DNA from: Streptomyces sp. NBC_00273
GTDB taxonomy: Bacteria; Actinomycetota; Actinomycetes; Streptomycetales; Streptomycetaceae
Length of the DNA stretch: 64,000 nt
Direction of reading: 5' to 3'
Assembly: GCF_036178145.1 (NCBI RefSeq)
Contig: NZ_CP108067.1
Location: 186,001-250,000, forward strand
In this document: in pieces, positions 27,989-38,300 of the stretch
Position numbering within the stretch: position 1 is the stretch's first letter
Layout: each line of letters begins with the position of its first letter
Position numbers and translations under genes: made by a program
The notes under the pieces: generated by a model
Databases searched by the model: none
The model's input: only the letters and a program-made list of their open reading frames with translations
Told to the model about the DNA's origin: nothing

Positions 27989-28907
27989 CGCGGCGGGGCG
28001 CCGGCCGGCCGGAGCGGGCCAGGCGGCGGGTGGCCGGGATGCTCGCGGCCCACCAGGCCATCGCCTCGGCGCTGTCGATGCGGGTCTCGTAGTCCCGGGC
28101 GAGGCGCCGGGCCCGGATCAGGTGGGAGAAACTGCGCTCCACGACCCAGCGGCGCGGCAGCACCACGAACCCGGCGGCGTCGTCACTGCGCTTGACGACG
28201 GTCAGCGCGAGGGCCAGGACGGTGTGGGCGAAGGCGACCAGCCAGCCGGTGTAGCCGCCGTCGGCCCAGACCAGGGTGATGCGGTGGTGGTCGGCGCGCA
28301 GGCGTTCGAGGAGGTCTCGGCCGACGTCGTTGTCCTTGACCGAGGCGGCGGTGACCAGCACGACCAGCAGCAGACCCAGAGCGTCCACCGCGATGTGCCG
28401 CTTCCTTCCGTTGATCTTCTTCCCGGCGTCGTAGCCGCGGGTGGCCGCGCCGACGGTCGCGTCGGCCTTGACAGACTGGGAGTCGATGATCGCGGCGGTC
28501 GGCTCTTCCTTCTTCCCGGCCAGCTCGCGCAGCATCTTGCGCAGCCGGCCGTAGAGTTCCTTGATGTAGTCGTTGTCGCGCCAGCGGCGGAAGAACCGGT
28601 AGACGGCCCGCCATTTGGGGAAGTCGATCGGCAGACTGGCCCAGCGCACGCCCTCGGCGACCAGGTAGCGCACCGCATCGAGCAGTTGGCGGTGGCAGTA
28701 GCCCTCGGGGCGGCCCCCTTGTCCGTTCAGCCAGGCCGGGACCGGCAGCAGCGGCCGCACGATCGCCCACTCCGCGTCGGTGAGGTCGGAGCCGTAGCGG
28801 CGGGTCCGGTCCGGCTGGTCGGCGGCGTTCCCGAGCCGGTGTGCGAGGCAATCGCACGACATGCCGGAGCTGGACGCGGACGGAGCAGGCACGCCAGAGT
28901 GGGACAC
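27969..28907 (-). CDS. IS5-family transposase
   Basis: 312 residues from a GTG at 28907, which has AGGAGG five bases upstream. The DNA-binding start is RYGSDLTDAEWAIVRPLLPV. The catalytic triad is seen at AIIDSQSVKA (Asp), LVWADGGYTG (Asp) and RWVVERSFSHLIRARRLARD (Glu, with the family's arginine-rich helix). It appears full length. I could not identify its inverted repeats with confidence. Confidence 0.9.
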   Translation of the reverse strand: MSHSGVPAPSASSSGMSCDCLAHRLGNAADQPDRTRRYGSDLTDAEWAIVRPLLPVPAWLNGQGGRPEGYCHRQLLDAVRYLVAEGVRWASLPIDFPKWRAVYRFFRRWRDNDYIKELYGRLRKMLRELAGKKEEPTAAIIDSQSVKADATVGAATRGYDAGKKINGRKRHIAVDALGLLLVVLVTAASVKDNDVGRDLLERLRADHHRITLVWADGGYTGWLVAFAHTVLALALTVVKRSDDAAGFVVLPRRWVVERSFSHLIRARRLARDYETRIDSAEAMAWWAASIPATRRLARSGRPAPRRVKRSAA

Positions 28908-29054
28908 CAGGGCCTCCTGATGGTTCGTTGACTCGACATCACCGAACTGTGCGGGAGGCCCTTCTCCTATGCGCCGGCTGCGGAGCGATCACCCGAGCGA
29001 GGCTGATGCGAGCGGAAGTTCGAGCAGCCGCCGTATCCCTCGGTTTGGGAATTG

Positions 29055-29661
29055 CTTCTAATGCATTCCGCGGTCGGAATGGAAGATCACCGGGTCTTGG
29101 GGTCGCCGTTGGCGGCAAGCGGCTTTGAGGGCGTCGGCGGCCAGGGAGGTGCCCAGGTGGTCGGCGGTGGCCCAACCGATGACCTTGCGGGTGGAGATGT
29201 CGATGACGGTGGCGAGGTAGAGCCAGCCCTGGCCGGTGGGGATGTAGGTGATGTCTCCGCACCAGCGGGCCGTGGCAGTCTCCCGGCCCGGAGCGAAGTC
29301 GCGTTGCAGCAGGTCAGGACGGTCAGCCGCCCGCGGATCGGGGACGGTGGTCGAGCGGTGCCGCCTGCGGTGAAGGCCCTAAAGCCCGACTGCCCTCATC
29401 AGGCGTGCAACCCTGCGCCGGCCGCAGGCCTGGCCCTGGCCTTTGAGAACGGCGTGGACGCGTGGGGCGCCATATGTGCCGCGTGAGCGGGCGTGCACCT
29501 GGGTGATCTGCTCGGTCAGTTCCCGATCGCGGACAGCCCGAGGCCCTGGCGCGCTGTTCAGGCGCATAGAAGGCGGACCGGGAGACCTTCATCAGCTCAC
29601 ACACGCGTTTGACGTTGTAACCTGCACGCTTCTCCGCCTCGATGAACAGGTGGACCGTCAC
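29055..29661 (-). pseudogene. IS3-family transposase OrfB, frameshifted and truncated
   Basis: The start (MTVHLFIEAEKRAGYNVKRV, CELMKVSRSAFYA) overlaps the stop of OrfA by 4 bases, the normal IS3 arrangement. Soon after, the frame shifts. The expected continuation is in another frame (ELTEQITQVHARSRGTYGAP, RRRVARLMRAVGL), and further on the integrase core appears as ATARWCGDITYIPTGQGWLY, LATVIDISTRKVIGWA and IFHSDRG. The sequence ends there, near 29055, before the catalytic glutamate. The element cannot move by itself. Confidence 0.8.
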
Positions 29662-29981
29662 CGGGCCTCCCTCGCGAAGAAGGCCGTGGCCCGCTTGGGG
29701 ATCTCGACGTCATCTCGTAGACGGCGGTTCTCCCACTGAAGAGCGGCCAGCTCGGCGCGCTCATTCAGCTCCAGATCGCTCTCCTGGGCCCTGGGCTCGC
29801 TCTCCTGTCCCTGCGCCTGAGCCACCCACAACCGCATGGCTGTCTCGGTGAGATCGAAGTCCTTGACGACCTCGGGCACCGACCTGTCACCACTCCGGCG
29901 CAACTCCACGATCTCCGCCTTGAACTCCGGCGTGAACTGCCGCCGCGGCCTCCGCGGCTTCCTGTTCGCCATGCTCTCCAT
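29658..29981 (-). CDS. IS3-family OrfA (helix-turn-helix protein)
   Basis: 107 residues from an ATG at 29981 (MESMANRKPRRPRR), chosen because GGGAGGG lies just upstream. The helix-turn-helix is FTPEFKAEIVELRRSGDRSV followed by VVKDFDLTETAMRLWVAQA, and the C-terminal leucine-zipper part is LNERAELAALQWENRRLRDD. It is complete, but its partner OrfB is broken, so the pair is a relic. Confidence 0.8.
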   Translation of the reverse strand: MESMANRKPRRPRRQFTPEFKAEIVELRRSGDRSVPEVVKDFDLTETAMRLWVAQAQGQESEPRAQESDLELNERAELAALQWENRRLRDDVEIPKRATAFFAREAR

Positions 29982-30078
29982 CACGGACATCCCTCCCGGG
30001 CACACACCCAGGTCACCAGATGTCCGCCAAACCGGAACAACCTCACAGGGCCGTTGCCCCGGGGCAACGGACGGCAAA

Positions 30079-30111
30079 GCCCCACCTCTCATACATGGAG
30101 AGAGGTGGGGC
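30079..30111 (-). terminator. Rho-independent-type terminator of the giant secreted protein
   Basis: A perfect 12-bp stem (GCCCCACCTCTC at 30079-30090 pairing with 30100-30111) with a 9-base loop, about 20 bases downstream of the stop of the leftward gene. A short T run follows on the minus strand. Confidence 0.75.
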
Positions 30112-30133
30112 CTTATGGGTCAACTTCCTTCGG

Positions 30134-33100
30134 CTACCACATGCCAGGTGCGGCGTACCAGGATGCGCGGACGCCGTCGAAGCCGCCGTCGGGTCGGCTG
30201 GTCAGGGTGAAGGCCCTGGTGTCGCCGGCCGCGTAATTATACATCATGACGATGTCCGCCCGGCCGTCACCGTCGGTGTCCCCGGAGATCGGGGCGCCGC
30301 TGCTGATGGCCCACCAGTTACCGTCACCGGACTTCCAGCTCGCGAGGGGGACGTTGAAGCCTCCGTCGGGCTTGGCGGTGAAGGTGTGGGTGCCGGTGGC
30401 GCCGCTGTAGTCATAGACGATGGCCAGGTCACCGCGGCCGTCGCCGTTGTAGTCCCCTCCGGTGGACTCGATGCGGGCGGACTGGAATGCCTGGCCTGTC
30501 GCGGACCAGGACTTGAACGGCGCTTCGAAGCCGCCGTCCGCCTTCGCCTTGAAGGTCCACATCGCCGTCTCGACCGTGCCGTTGAAGTACACGGCGGCGA
30601 TGTCGGAACGACCGTCGCCGTTGGAATCGACCACTTGGTACTGCGCGGCGGCGTTGTGCCAGCCGCTGGCCGAGCGCCAGCTGTCGAGCCCGGCGTTGAA
30701 GGTACCGTCCGGCTTGCTCGTGAAGGTGGTCGTGCCGGTGGATCCACCGCCGTGGTCATGGACGACGGCCACGTCGGCGCGCTTGTCGCCGTCGAAGTCG
30801 CCCGCGAGCACGGCCACCTTGTTCCAGTCCCACTTGCCAGACGGGATCTGCAGGGGCGTACCGGGTGTGGTCAGACCGCCGTCGGGCGTGCTGAACCAGG
30901 TGAAGAGGGCGTTGCGTCCGTCGCCGTAGGCGTAGAGAGCCGCGACGTCGGTGCGCTTGTCACCGTTGAAATCGCCGGTGGCCCACTTCGCATTGCCGGC
31001 GTTGAAATTCCCGGCACCGCTGGTCCAGAGCTCTCGGGGTTCGGCGAGCCCACCGTCCTGCTTGGCGTCCAGGACGTAAAGGCCAGTGGTCTCGTTGCCG
31101 TAGTCGTAGACCGTAACGAGATCGCTGCGCTTGTCGCCGTTGACGTCACCGCCGAGGTCGGTGCGCAGGTGTGCCGTGCGATCGTTCGGCTTGTGGGCCG
31201 TAGTGGTGTAGCTGCGACGGTTCCACTTGATGTAACCGCCCTCGAAGTCCGACCGGATCGATGCGTTGTTCGTTCCGTACTCGGCTGAGGTTGGAAAGCC
31301 GAGCCAGCCGTTCTCCGAGTTCTCCGCGGAGTACTTGGTGCGGTTCGCGTTGCTGACGGGCCAGGCGCCCGTGGAGCTGCTCCAGAAGAAGGTCGTCGTG
31401 ACCGCCGAGGCACCGACTGCTTTGAAGTGCTGGTGTGCGCCGGCCTTGGGGCTGGTCGGGGCCTCCGCGTCCATGGGGAACCCGAACACGCTTACTCCGC
31501 CGAGCCTGAGGAATGACTCGTAGATTGCACCCCTGACCGGCTGACTGCCGGTTGCCGTGGAGCAGTAGAGGGCGCTCTTGGCGCCGTTCTTGCTGAAGGT
31601 GTTGACCCACCCGGTTCCGCCGGGGGTCACCATCTCGTCGGAGGTGGGGTATCCCAGGGTGCCGGACTCGCGGAGCATCTCGGACCACTTGTTGCGAATA
31701 CCGCCCTGGATAGACCAGGCCCCGGTTTCCGGGCTCCAGTAGATGGAGCGGTCCTCTGTGCCACCGGAGTTCTTCAGGTGGATGTAGCGACCCTTGCCGT
31801 CCGGTGTGACGACGACGTCGGAGGTCGGGTGCCCGAAGGTGAGCCCGCCAAGTGCCTTGAACTTGGCCAGGACGGGACCGCACAGGCTGCGCTTGCCCCC
31901 GGTGTGCGTGCCCTCGATGGCCTCGCACTCGTTCCAGGGGGTGCCAATCTTGGCCAGGAGGCGCGGCTCGCCGAAGGCAGAGCCGTTCTGCATCGCCCGG
32001 CCCGGGAACTCGTACAGCAGGCCGTCGGTGCTCAGCGCGTAGAGATCTGCGAAGCCGTCACTTTCGAAGTCACCGTTGCTGAGCGGCATCGGGTAGGTGC
32101 CGGCGGGGACGGTTCCGAGGGAACTCGTGCGTACTGCTGCATCGGCGTAGACAGTGAGATCGGCGCTGACGCCGCCGAACTCGTCGGTGCTCTTGCGGCT
32201 GGTGTACTGATGCACCTTGCCCGTGATCTTGTCTCGGGCCCAGATTTCGGAGAGACCGTCACCGTTGAGGTCGCCGGGAACTGACAGGGTCATGTTCTGC
32301 CAGTCGGCGTTACCCAGGGGGACGGGGGTGATGCCGTCCAGGTGGCTGTCCGCCCGGGAGCCGAAGAAGAGATACAGCTGACCGTCCTTGCGAATGAGGA
32401 GGTCAGGGTCGTCGGCCTCGTTGATGACCAGATCGTTGTTGTCGTCGTTGGTGCTGGCGATTGCCAGTACCTGGTCGGCATTGGTCCACAGGCGGTTGGT
32501 CTCGTCGTAGACGCTGAACTGGAAGGAACTTGAGTCACCGCGCAAGCGGCCGGATCCGTCGTTCTTGTAAAGCCAGAGTTCCTTCTCCTGCGGGTTCTGC
32601 GCGCTGGGGCGCAGTGCGATGAGGTCCTCGTAGCCGTCTTCGGTGTTCCAACTGCCGCGGTGGGTGATGACGGAGCTGGCAAAGCTGCTCTGTGCGGCAG
32701 GGACGCCCGCGCCGAGGGTGCCGCCGGTCGCACCGTCCCGCTGCCACGGGTAGGTGCGAAGGGTTCCGGTGCTCGGGTCCACGGCCCACAGGTCGACGGT
32801 GGCGTCACCGTTGAGGTCGCCGGGCTTGTCCGGGCCGGGGGTGCGTTCGGGCTGGAAGTGGTAGGCGTACTGGTCCGACTGGTTGCCGGCCGCGTCGACG
32901 CTGCGAACGTAGAGGTACTGGGGACCGGCGCTGTAGGGCTTGAAGGTCACAGGCTCGGACGGGCCGCCCTTCCTGGTGGCCTTGACCTGGCGGAAAGTGC
33001 TGTCCTGGTCGGACCACCACACGTAGCCGGTTACGTCGTCAACGCCGTTCGTGTCGAAGATGAAGGTGCCGTTGGTGCGGGCTGGTTTGCTGGGCTTGTC

Positions 33101-35125
33101 GCTGCCGGTTGGCGGGAATTCTACTGAGCTGACGGAGGGCAGTTCGGAGGGCCTGGAGCGATCGATGGTGAACGCACACTGGTCTGACGTCGGACTATTG
33201 GCTGTCCAGTCCGTTGTGGCAACTTTCCACCAGTACGAGCCGTCCAGTGTCGAAGCGTTGATCCGGACGACGGCGGTTCCGTCGCTGCTGACGTCCACGT
33301 GCTGCGACCCGGAAGCTGCGGCGCCGGCCTTGCCCCATTCGAAGTATGCGCGAAGGTTGTTGTCCTCGTCGTCGTGCACGCGGGCGCGGAGCTCGACTTC
33401 GCTGGTCAGACCGAAGACGCCGCCGGTGCAGGCCACGGAGGGGTTGGTGGCGAGGTCCGAAGGCTTTGCCGGTGCGGTGTTGTAGCGGGTGGAGACGCGC
33501 GCTGAGTTCGGGTCGAACTTGCGCCAGGAGGTATCGACAGCGTTCGAGACCGAGCGCAGGCCGAAGGACCAAGTGCCCCAGTTGTTGGCTGCTGCCTTGC
33601 TGACTGCGGGCAGAACGTCGAACTCGATCAGGCCGTCGTTGGCGTTGGGGCAGTTGCGTCCGCCGAAGGATTGGCCGGAGCGGTCCACGGTGCCCCTGTT
33701 GGCGGGCTGACGGTTCCAGGTGATGTTGTTCGGCAGGTCAGGGCCGATGTCGAACAGCTCGACATCGCCGGAGTTGCAGGACCAGGAACCGGCGTACTGC
33801 TGCTTGATCCGCATGACGGATTCCAGGATCTGCTTGCCCTGGAGGTTGCTGGTGCCGACCCGGAAGTATGAGTTGCTCGATGCGGTGTTGCCTTTGTTGT
33901 CCTTGGCGACGCCTACGCGGGCGAATTCCTTCATCGTCGACCCGCCGTTCCAGAACACCATGTCGGCGCTACCGCTGATGCCGGTGTTCTTGTAGGCGAG
34001 GGACCAGGCGTTCCGTGCTGCGTCAGGGGCCCACTTGGGGTCGATGACTACCGGGAACACGGTGTCCGGTGCCTTCAGTAGGGCGGCGTCCGTCTTCAGA
34101 GAGAGTGTCTCACCGTGTAGTTCGACACCGAGGTCGGCCTGCTTGGACCCCTCGGTCGTGCCGGACAGTACGTCGTCCAGAGGGCGCGGGGTGGGGGCGG
34201 CCGGCGGCGCCGTCGCGTCGGATGCCGATGAGGCAAGGCTCCGGGCAGCGGGGACGCCGTTCTTGATACCGGCGGTCTTGCCCTCAGCCGGCACCTTCGC
34301 CTCGGGGGGTTTCTGGCCGGGTCCCGAGGCCCCGACAGGTTGTGTGGCGGAGGAGTCCCACATGGCGGGCTCGGGCGTCGAAAAGACGGACCGACCCGTC
34401 GGGTCGAGGGCGCGCAGCCGGCCGTCAGGCTCGGCTTTGACCGTCAAGCCCATACCCTTGAAGCCGAAGTCGATCTTCGCGAGAGCGGGGTTCTTAGCCG
34501 CCTCGGCAGACTTGACGACCAGCGAGTGACTGAAAGAGTCCGCAGTGGCCTTGACCGCGAGGTCGACGCCCGGCAGTACTTCCGGGTACACGGCGGTGTC
34601 CCCGGAGAGCTTTGGCGCGGGCAGCTTGGCCGGCCAACTCAACTGGATCTCACGGCCGTTCTCGCGCATGACGGCGAGCGGACCGGAGCCGCCGCCGGAG
34701 AAGGTCACATCCGTACGGGCCGCCTTGGGGGCGATGCGGCCCTGCGCCTTCACCTGGAGGGTGGCATCGACGGCGACGAGGGCAGCTCCCTGCCGCACCC
34801 GGACCGGGAACAACGCCCGGTCCAGTGTCATGGTGCCGTCGGGATTGGCATAGAGCTCATCGGTCTCGGTGCGCCCACTGACGACTTCGACGCGCTTCCC
34901 CGACTTCTTCGCCGACCTCTTCGCCGACTCGAGCTCCTCCGCCTGCCGCACGCTAGTGGGCCGGCTATCTGATTTAGGGCCAGAAGGTACTGGTGGTGCG
35001 GCCATTGCTATGGGGGCCGCTGCCAGCGATCCGCCGGCCAGGGCGGTGGATATCACAACTGAGATTGCTCTCAGTCGACCTTGGCCGCGTCTGCGACGCG
35101 GCTTTTCTACCTGCTTCACTCTCAT
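30134..35125 (-). CDS. Giant secreted DNRLRE/FG-GAP/LGFP-repeat protein
   Basis: 1663 residues. A Sec-type signal peptide is clear (basic start, then ISVVISTALAGGSLAAAPIA, cleavage after AMA). The N-terminal 330 residues are shared in style with RHS-associated secreted proteins (VSGRTETDELYANPDGTMTL, YPEVLPGVDLAVKA). A DNRLRE-type beta domain follows (FARVGVAKDNKGNTASSNSY, DLPNNITWNRQPANRG). After that come a fibronectin-like segment, FG-GAP/VCBS motifs (GDLNGDATVDLWAVDP, GDLNGDGLSEIWARD), three LGFP repeats (LTFGHPTSDVVVTPDGKG, TLGYPTSDEMVTPGG, VFGFPMDAEAPTS), and finally about five more FG-GAP motifs (GDVNGDKRSDLVTVYDYG). Such proteins form surface beta-propellers and bind carbohydrates or cell wall. 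It is divergent from the RHS toxin and shares its promoter region. It could be a surface partner of that toxin. Confidence 0.88.
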   Translation of the reverse strand: MRVKQVEKPRRRRGQGRLRAISVVISTALAGGSLAAAPIAMAAPPVPSGPKSDSRPTSVRQAEELESAKRSAKKSGKRVEVVSGRTETDELYANPDGTMTLDRALFPVRVRQGAALVAVDATLQVKAQGRIAPKAARTDVTFSGGGSGPLAVMRENGREIQLSWPAKLPAPKLSGDTAVYPEVLPGVDLAVKATADSFSHSLVVKSAEAAKNPALAKIDFGFKGMGLTVKAEPDGRLRALDPTGRSVFSTPEPAMWDSSATQPVGASGPGQKPPEAKVPAEGKTAGIKNGVPAARSLASSASDATAPPAAPTPRPLDDVLSGTTEGSKQADLGVELHGETLSLKTDAALLKAPDTVFPVVIDPKWAPDAARNAWSLAYKNTGISGSADMVFWNGGSTMKEFARVGVAKDNKGNTASSNSYFRVGTSNLQGKQILESVMRIKQQYAGSWSCNSGDVELFDIGPDLPNNITWNRQPANRGTVDRSGQSFGGRNCPNANDGLIEFDVLPAVSKAAANNWGTWSFGLRSVSNAVDTSWRKFDPNSARVSTRYNTAPAKPSDLATNPSVACTGGVFGLTSEVELRARVHDDEDNNLRAYFEWGKAGAAASGSQHVDVSSDGTAVVRINASTLDGSYWWKVATTDWTANSPTSDQCAFTIDRSRPSELPSVSSVEFPPTGSDKPSKPARTNGTFIFDTNGVDDVTGYVWWSDQDSTFRQVKATRKGGPSEPVTFKPYSAGPQYLYVRSVDAAGNQSDQYAYHFQPERTPGPDKPGDLNGDATVDLWAVDPSTGTLRTYPWQRDGATGGTLGAGVPAAQSSFASSVITHRGSWNTEDGYEDLIALRPSAQNPQEKELWLYKNDGSGRLRGDSSSFQFSVYDETNRLWTNADQVLAIASTNDDNNDLVINEADDPDLLIRKDGQLYLFFGSRADSHLDGITPVPLGNADWQNMTLSVPGDLNGDGLSEIWARDKITGKVHQYTSRKSTDEFGGVSADLTVYADAAVRTSSLGTVPAGTYPMPLSNGDFESDGFADLYALSTDGLLYEFPGRAMQNGSAFGEPRLLAKIGTPWNECEAIEGTHTGGKRSLCGPVLAKFKALGGLTFGHPTSDVVVTPDGKGRYIHLKNSGGTEDRSIYWSPETGAWSIQGGIRNKWSEMLRESGTLGYPTSDEMVTPGGTGWVNTFSKNGAKSALYCSTATGSQPVRGAIYESFLRLGGVSVFGFPMDAEAPTSPKAGAHQHFKAVGASAVTTTFFWSSSTGAWPVSNANRTKYSAENSENGWLGFPTSAEYGTNNASIRSDFEGGYIKWNRRSYTTTAHKPNDRTAHLRTDLGGDVNGDKRSDLVTVYDYGNETTGLYVLDAKQDGGLAEPRELWTSGAGNFNAGNAKWATGDFNGDKRTDVAALYAYGDGRNALFTWFSTPDGGLTTPGTPLQIPSGKWDWNKVAVLAGDFDGDKRADVAVVHDHGGGSTGTTTFTSKPDGTFNAGLDSWRSASGWHNAAAQYQVVDSNGDGRSDIAAVYFNGTVETAMWTFKAKADGGFEAPFKSWSATGQAFQSARIESTGGDYNGDGRGDLAIVYDYSGATGTHTFTAKPDGGFNVPLASWKSGDGNWWAISSGAPISGDTDGDGRADIVMMYNYAAGDTRAFTLTSRPDGGFDGVRASWYAAPGMW

Positions 35126-35340
35126 CCTTCACTCGCACCAGCGCCGTCCCTGAGCAGACGCCAGTGGCTCCTGTAGTGGCTCGCCTACACCCCGGGGTCA
35201 CCCAATGTCCGAATCGATACGTTTATGACTTTAGGTTCACTTCGCCCGCCATGGCGTGGTCGAAACCCGCGGCGATCAAGTCAAGTTACTCTCTGGTAGT
35301 AATACACGATGTCACATTCGTTCCTGTCAAGGAGGTACGC

Positions 35341-38300
35341 TTGATACGCCGTCGTCCGCTTTCCCGTAAGGGGAAACGGCACAGAAGCTGGGCGGGAGCA
35401 ATCTCGCCAATCCGGCCGGGCTGGACCGCGTCCGCCGTCATCACCGCACTACTTGTGACAGGCCTTCCGGCCATAACGTCAAATGCCTCGGCAGCATCAC
35501 TCCCTGGCACGCAGAAGCTGACCAACGTTCCCGGCAAGAAGCTCTCAGGCTCAACCACTTCCAATGCCTCGGAGAAGACCGGTGCAGCCAAACGGACGTG
35601 GAAGGGCGCTCCGCTTGTAGAACTGCCCAAACCGGGGGAGGTGGAAGTCTCCCTGCCCGTCAAGGGCGGGAACACTCCGCCCGCGTCACCCGGATTCAAG
35701 GTCTCGCCGTTCCTTGCGCCGCCTGCGCCGCAGGTTTCCGCCGGAAAGCTGCCGGTCAAGGTACAGGCCGTACCGAAGGCGACCGACCCCGCGCCGGCCA
35801 CCGTCTCGGCCAAGGTCGAGGTCAAGAACGAAGCTACGGCCAAGTCCCTCGGCATCGACGGCGTCGTCATGGCCGTCAAGCCCGCTGACGAGGCTTCCGC
35901 CTCCGTTCCCCTTGCCGTCGAGCTGGACTACCGAAAGTTCCGCAACGCTCGCGGCGGCGACTGGGGTTCGCGTCTCCAGTTGGTCGAGCTCCCCGCATGT
36001 GCCCTGACCTCCCCGAAGAAGCCGGAGTGCCAGAAGCGCACCCCGATTGCATCGACGAACAACTCGGTCAGCGGTACGGTCACGGCCACGCTGACCTCAG
36101 CCTCAGGCATGCGGTCTCGCTCGGCCGCCTCTGCACCGACGGTACTCGCAACGACGTCCAGCGCGAGCGGCAGCAACGGCAGCTTCACCGCGACCTCGCT
36201 GAGCCCGACTGGCTCCTGGGAGGCGGGAGGCAACTCCGGTAGCTTCTCGTGGTCGTACCCGATGGAGATCCCTTCATCACTCGGCGGTCCGGCGCCCACC
36301 CTTGGCCTCGGCTACTCATCGGACGCAGTCGACGGCCGCACCTCCGCCTCATCGGGGCAGTCCTCTTGGGCCGGTGACGGCTGGGACATTGCCGGGGGCT
36401 CGAACTTCATCGAGCGCACCTTCGTGCCCTGCATCAACGACAAGAAGGCCGGCTCCGGGTTCAACAACCCCAAGCAGGCGACCGGAGACCTGTGTCACGG
36501 TCCTCCGACCATGACAATGTCCCTCAACGGGGCCTCGACCCAGCTGGTCCTTGCGGACGCGGACGCCAGCAGGAAGACGTGGCGGCCCGCCCAGGACGAC
36601 GGCTCCCGCGTAGAGCTGCTGGACGGCGCTGTCAACGGTGACACCGGTGGTCAGCACTGGCGCGTCACCACGGTCCAGGGCATCCAGTACTACTTCGGCC
36701 TCAACCGGGTACCGGGCTGGACCTCGGGCAAGGAGGAGACCAACTCCGCCTTCACCGTGCCCGCCTACGGCAACCACCCCGGCGAGGAGTGCTACAAGGC
36801 CTCCTACAGCGACTCGGTCTGTGACCAGGCCTGGCGCTGGAACCTCGACTACGTCGTGGACCCGCGCGGGAACGCGATGACGTACTGGTATGGCAAGGAG
36901 CGCAACCACTATGGCTCCAACGTCCAGGACGACGGCAAGTCCACCGCTCGCGGATACGACCGTGGCGGCTGGCTCAAGCACATCGACTACGGTCTGCGGT
37001 CCGACAACCTGTTCACGCCCGCCCCGGCGCGCATCGACTTCGCCGTCGACGAACGCTGTATTGCCACCAAGACCTTCGACTGCGCCCCGGGCAAGCTCGT
37101 CGACGGTGCCCCGTGGGACGTCGCCAAGAACTGGCCCGACGTTCCCGCCGACCAGATCTGCGACAGCGGCAAGGTCTGCAAGGACCGCTACACCCCCACC
37201 TTCTTCACCCGCAAGCTCCTCAAGGACGTCACCACCAGCGTTCTGAAGAACGGCAAGCACGACCCGGTGGACACCTGGGCCCTCACCCAGGACTTCCGCC
37301 CCACCGGCGACGGCGGGGTCGCGCTCGAGTACCCGATGTGGCTGGCGCAGATCCAGCACATCGGCAAGAACGGCGACAGCGACGACGTACCCATGCCCCC
37401 TGTCGTCTTCGAAGGCATCCAGCTGGAGAACCGGGTCGACAACAACGACGACGGCAGCCCTCCGTTCCTGCGCTGGCGCGTCGAGAAGATCCGCACCGAG
37501 ACCGGCGCGGTCATCGCGGCCAAGTACGCGCCGACCGAATGCAGCGCCAAGGAGCCGAAGAAGCTCCCCTCATCCCACGAGAACAACGGGCTGCGCTGCT
37601 ACCCAGTGATCAAGGAGATCCCCGACCCGGCAGATCCCAAGGGCGAGAAGAAGCTCTACGTCACCGACTGGTTCCACAAGCACCGCATCGACCAAGTCCG
37701 CGAGGAACAGCCCAACGCGATCTCGCCGACCAAGGAAACCAACTACGAGTACATCGGCGCCCCTGCCTGGGCGTACGACGATGACAGTGAGCAGTTGCCG
37801 GAGAAGTCCCGTACCTGGTCGCAGTGGCGCGGTTACGAACGCGTCCGCACCGTTGTAGGCTCAGCCCCCGATCAGCGCTCCCAGGTCGAAGCAGTCTTCT
37901 TCCGTGGCTTGGACGGCGACAAGGCCCCTTCCCAGCCTGGCGGCAAGCGTTCCGTCAAGGTCAAGGACTCCGAGGGCGGCGAGATCGCCGACAACAAGCT
38001 CTTCGCCGGCCAGACACGGGAGACGCTCTACTACCACGGCGTGGACGGCGCTCTCGAGTCTGCCTCCGTCAACACCCCCGTGGCCCGCGGCCCCACAGCA
38101 ACACGAAAGCGCGCCGACGGCGCGGCACCACTGGAATCGTGGATCATCGGGACCGATAGGGTCTCCTCACGCTCGGTCCTGTCCGACAACCGCGGACAGC
38201 GCCGGACCGCCGTGGAGCACGCCTACGACGACCGCGGCCGCATCACCAAGACGACCGACCGCGGCGACCTGTCCAAGACCACGGACGACACCTGCACGCT

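Noticed and set aside
28939..29262. His/Pro/Arg-rich leftward frame in the IS3 remnant
   Set aside because: It is an out-of-frame reading of the IS3 integrase core, which is visible in the neighbouring frame.
34993..35340. In-frame extension of the RHS gene to 34993
   Set aside because: The extra 116 residues overlap the opposite-strand gene, are not protein-like, and precede a clear signal peptide that follows the TTG at 35341 with its own ribosome-binding site.
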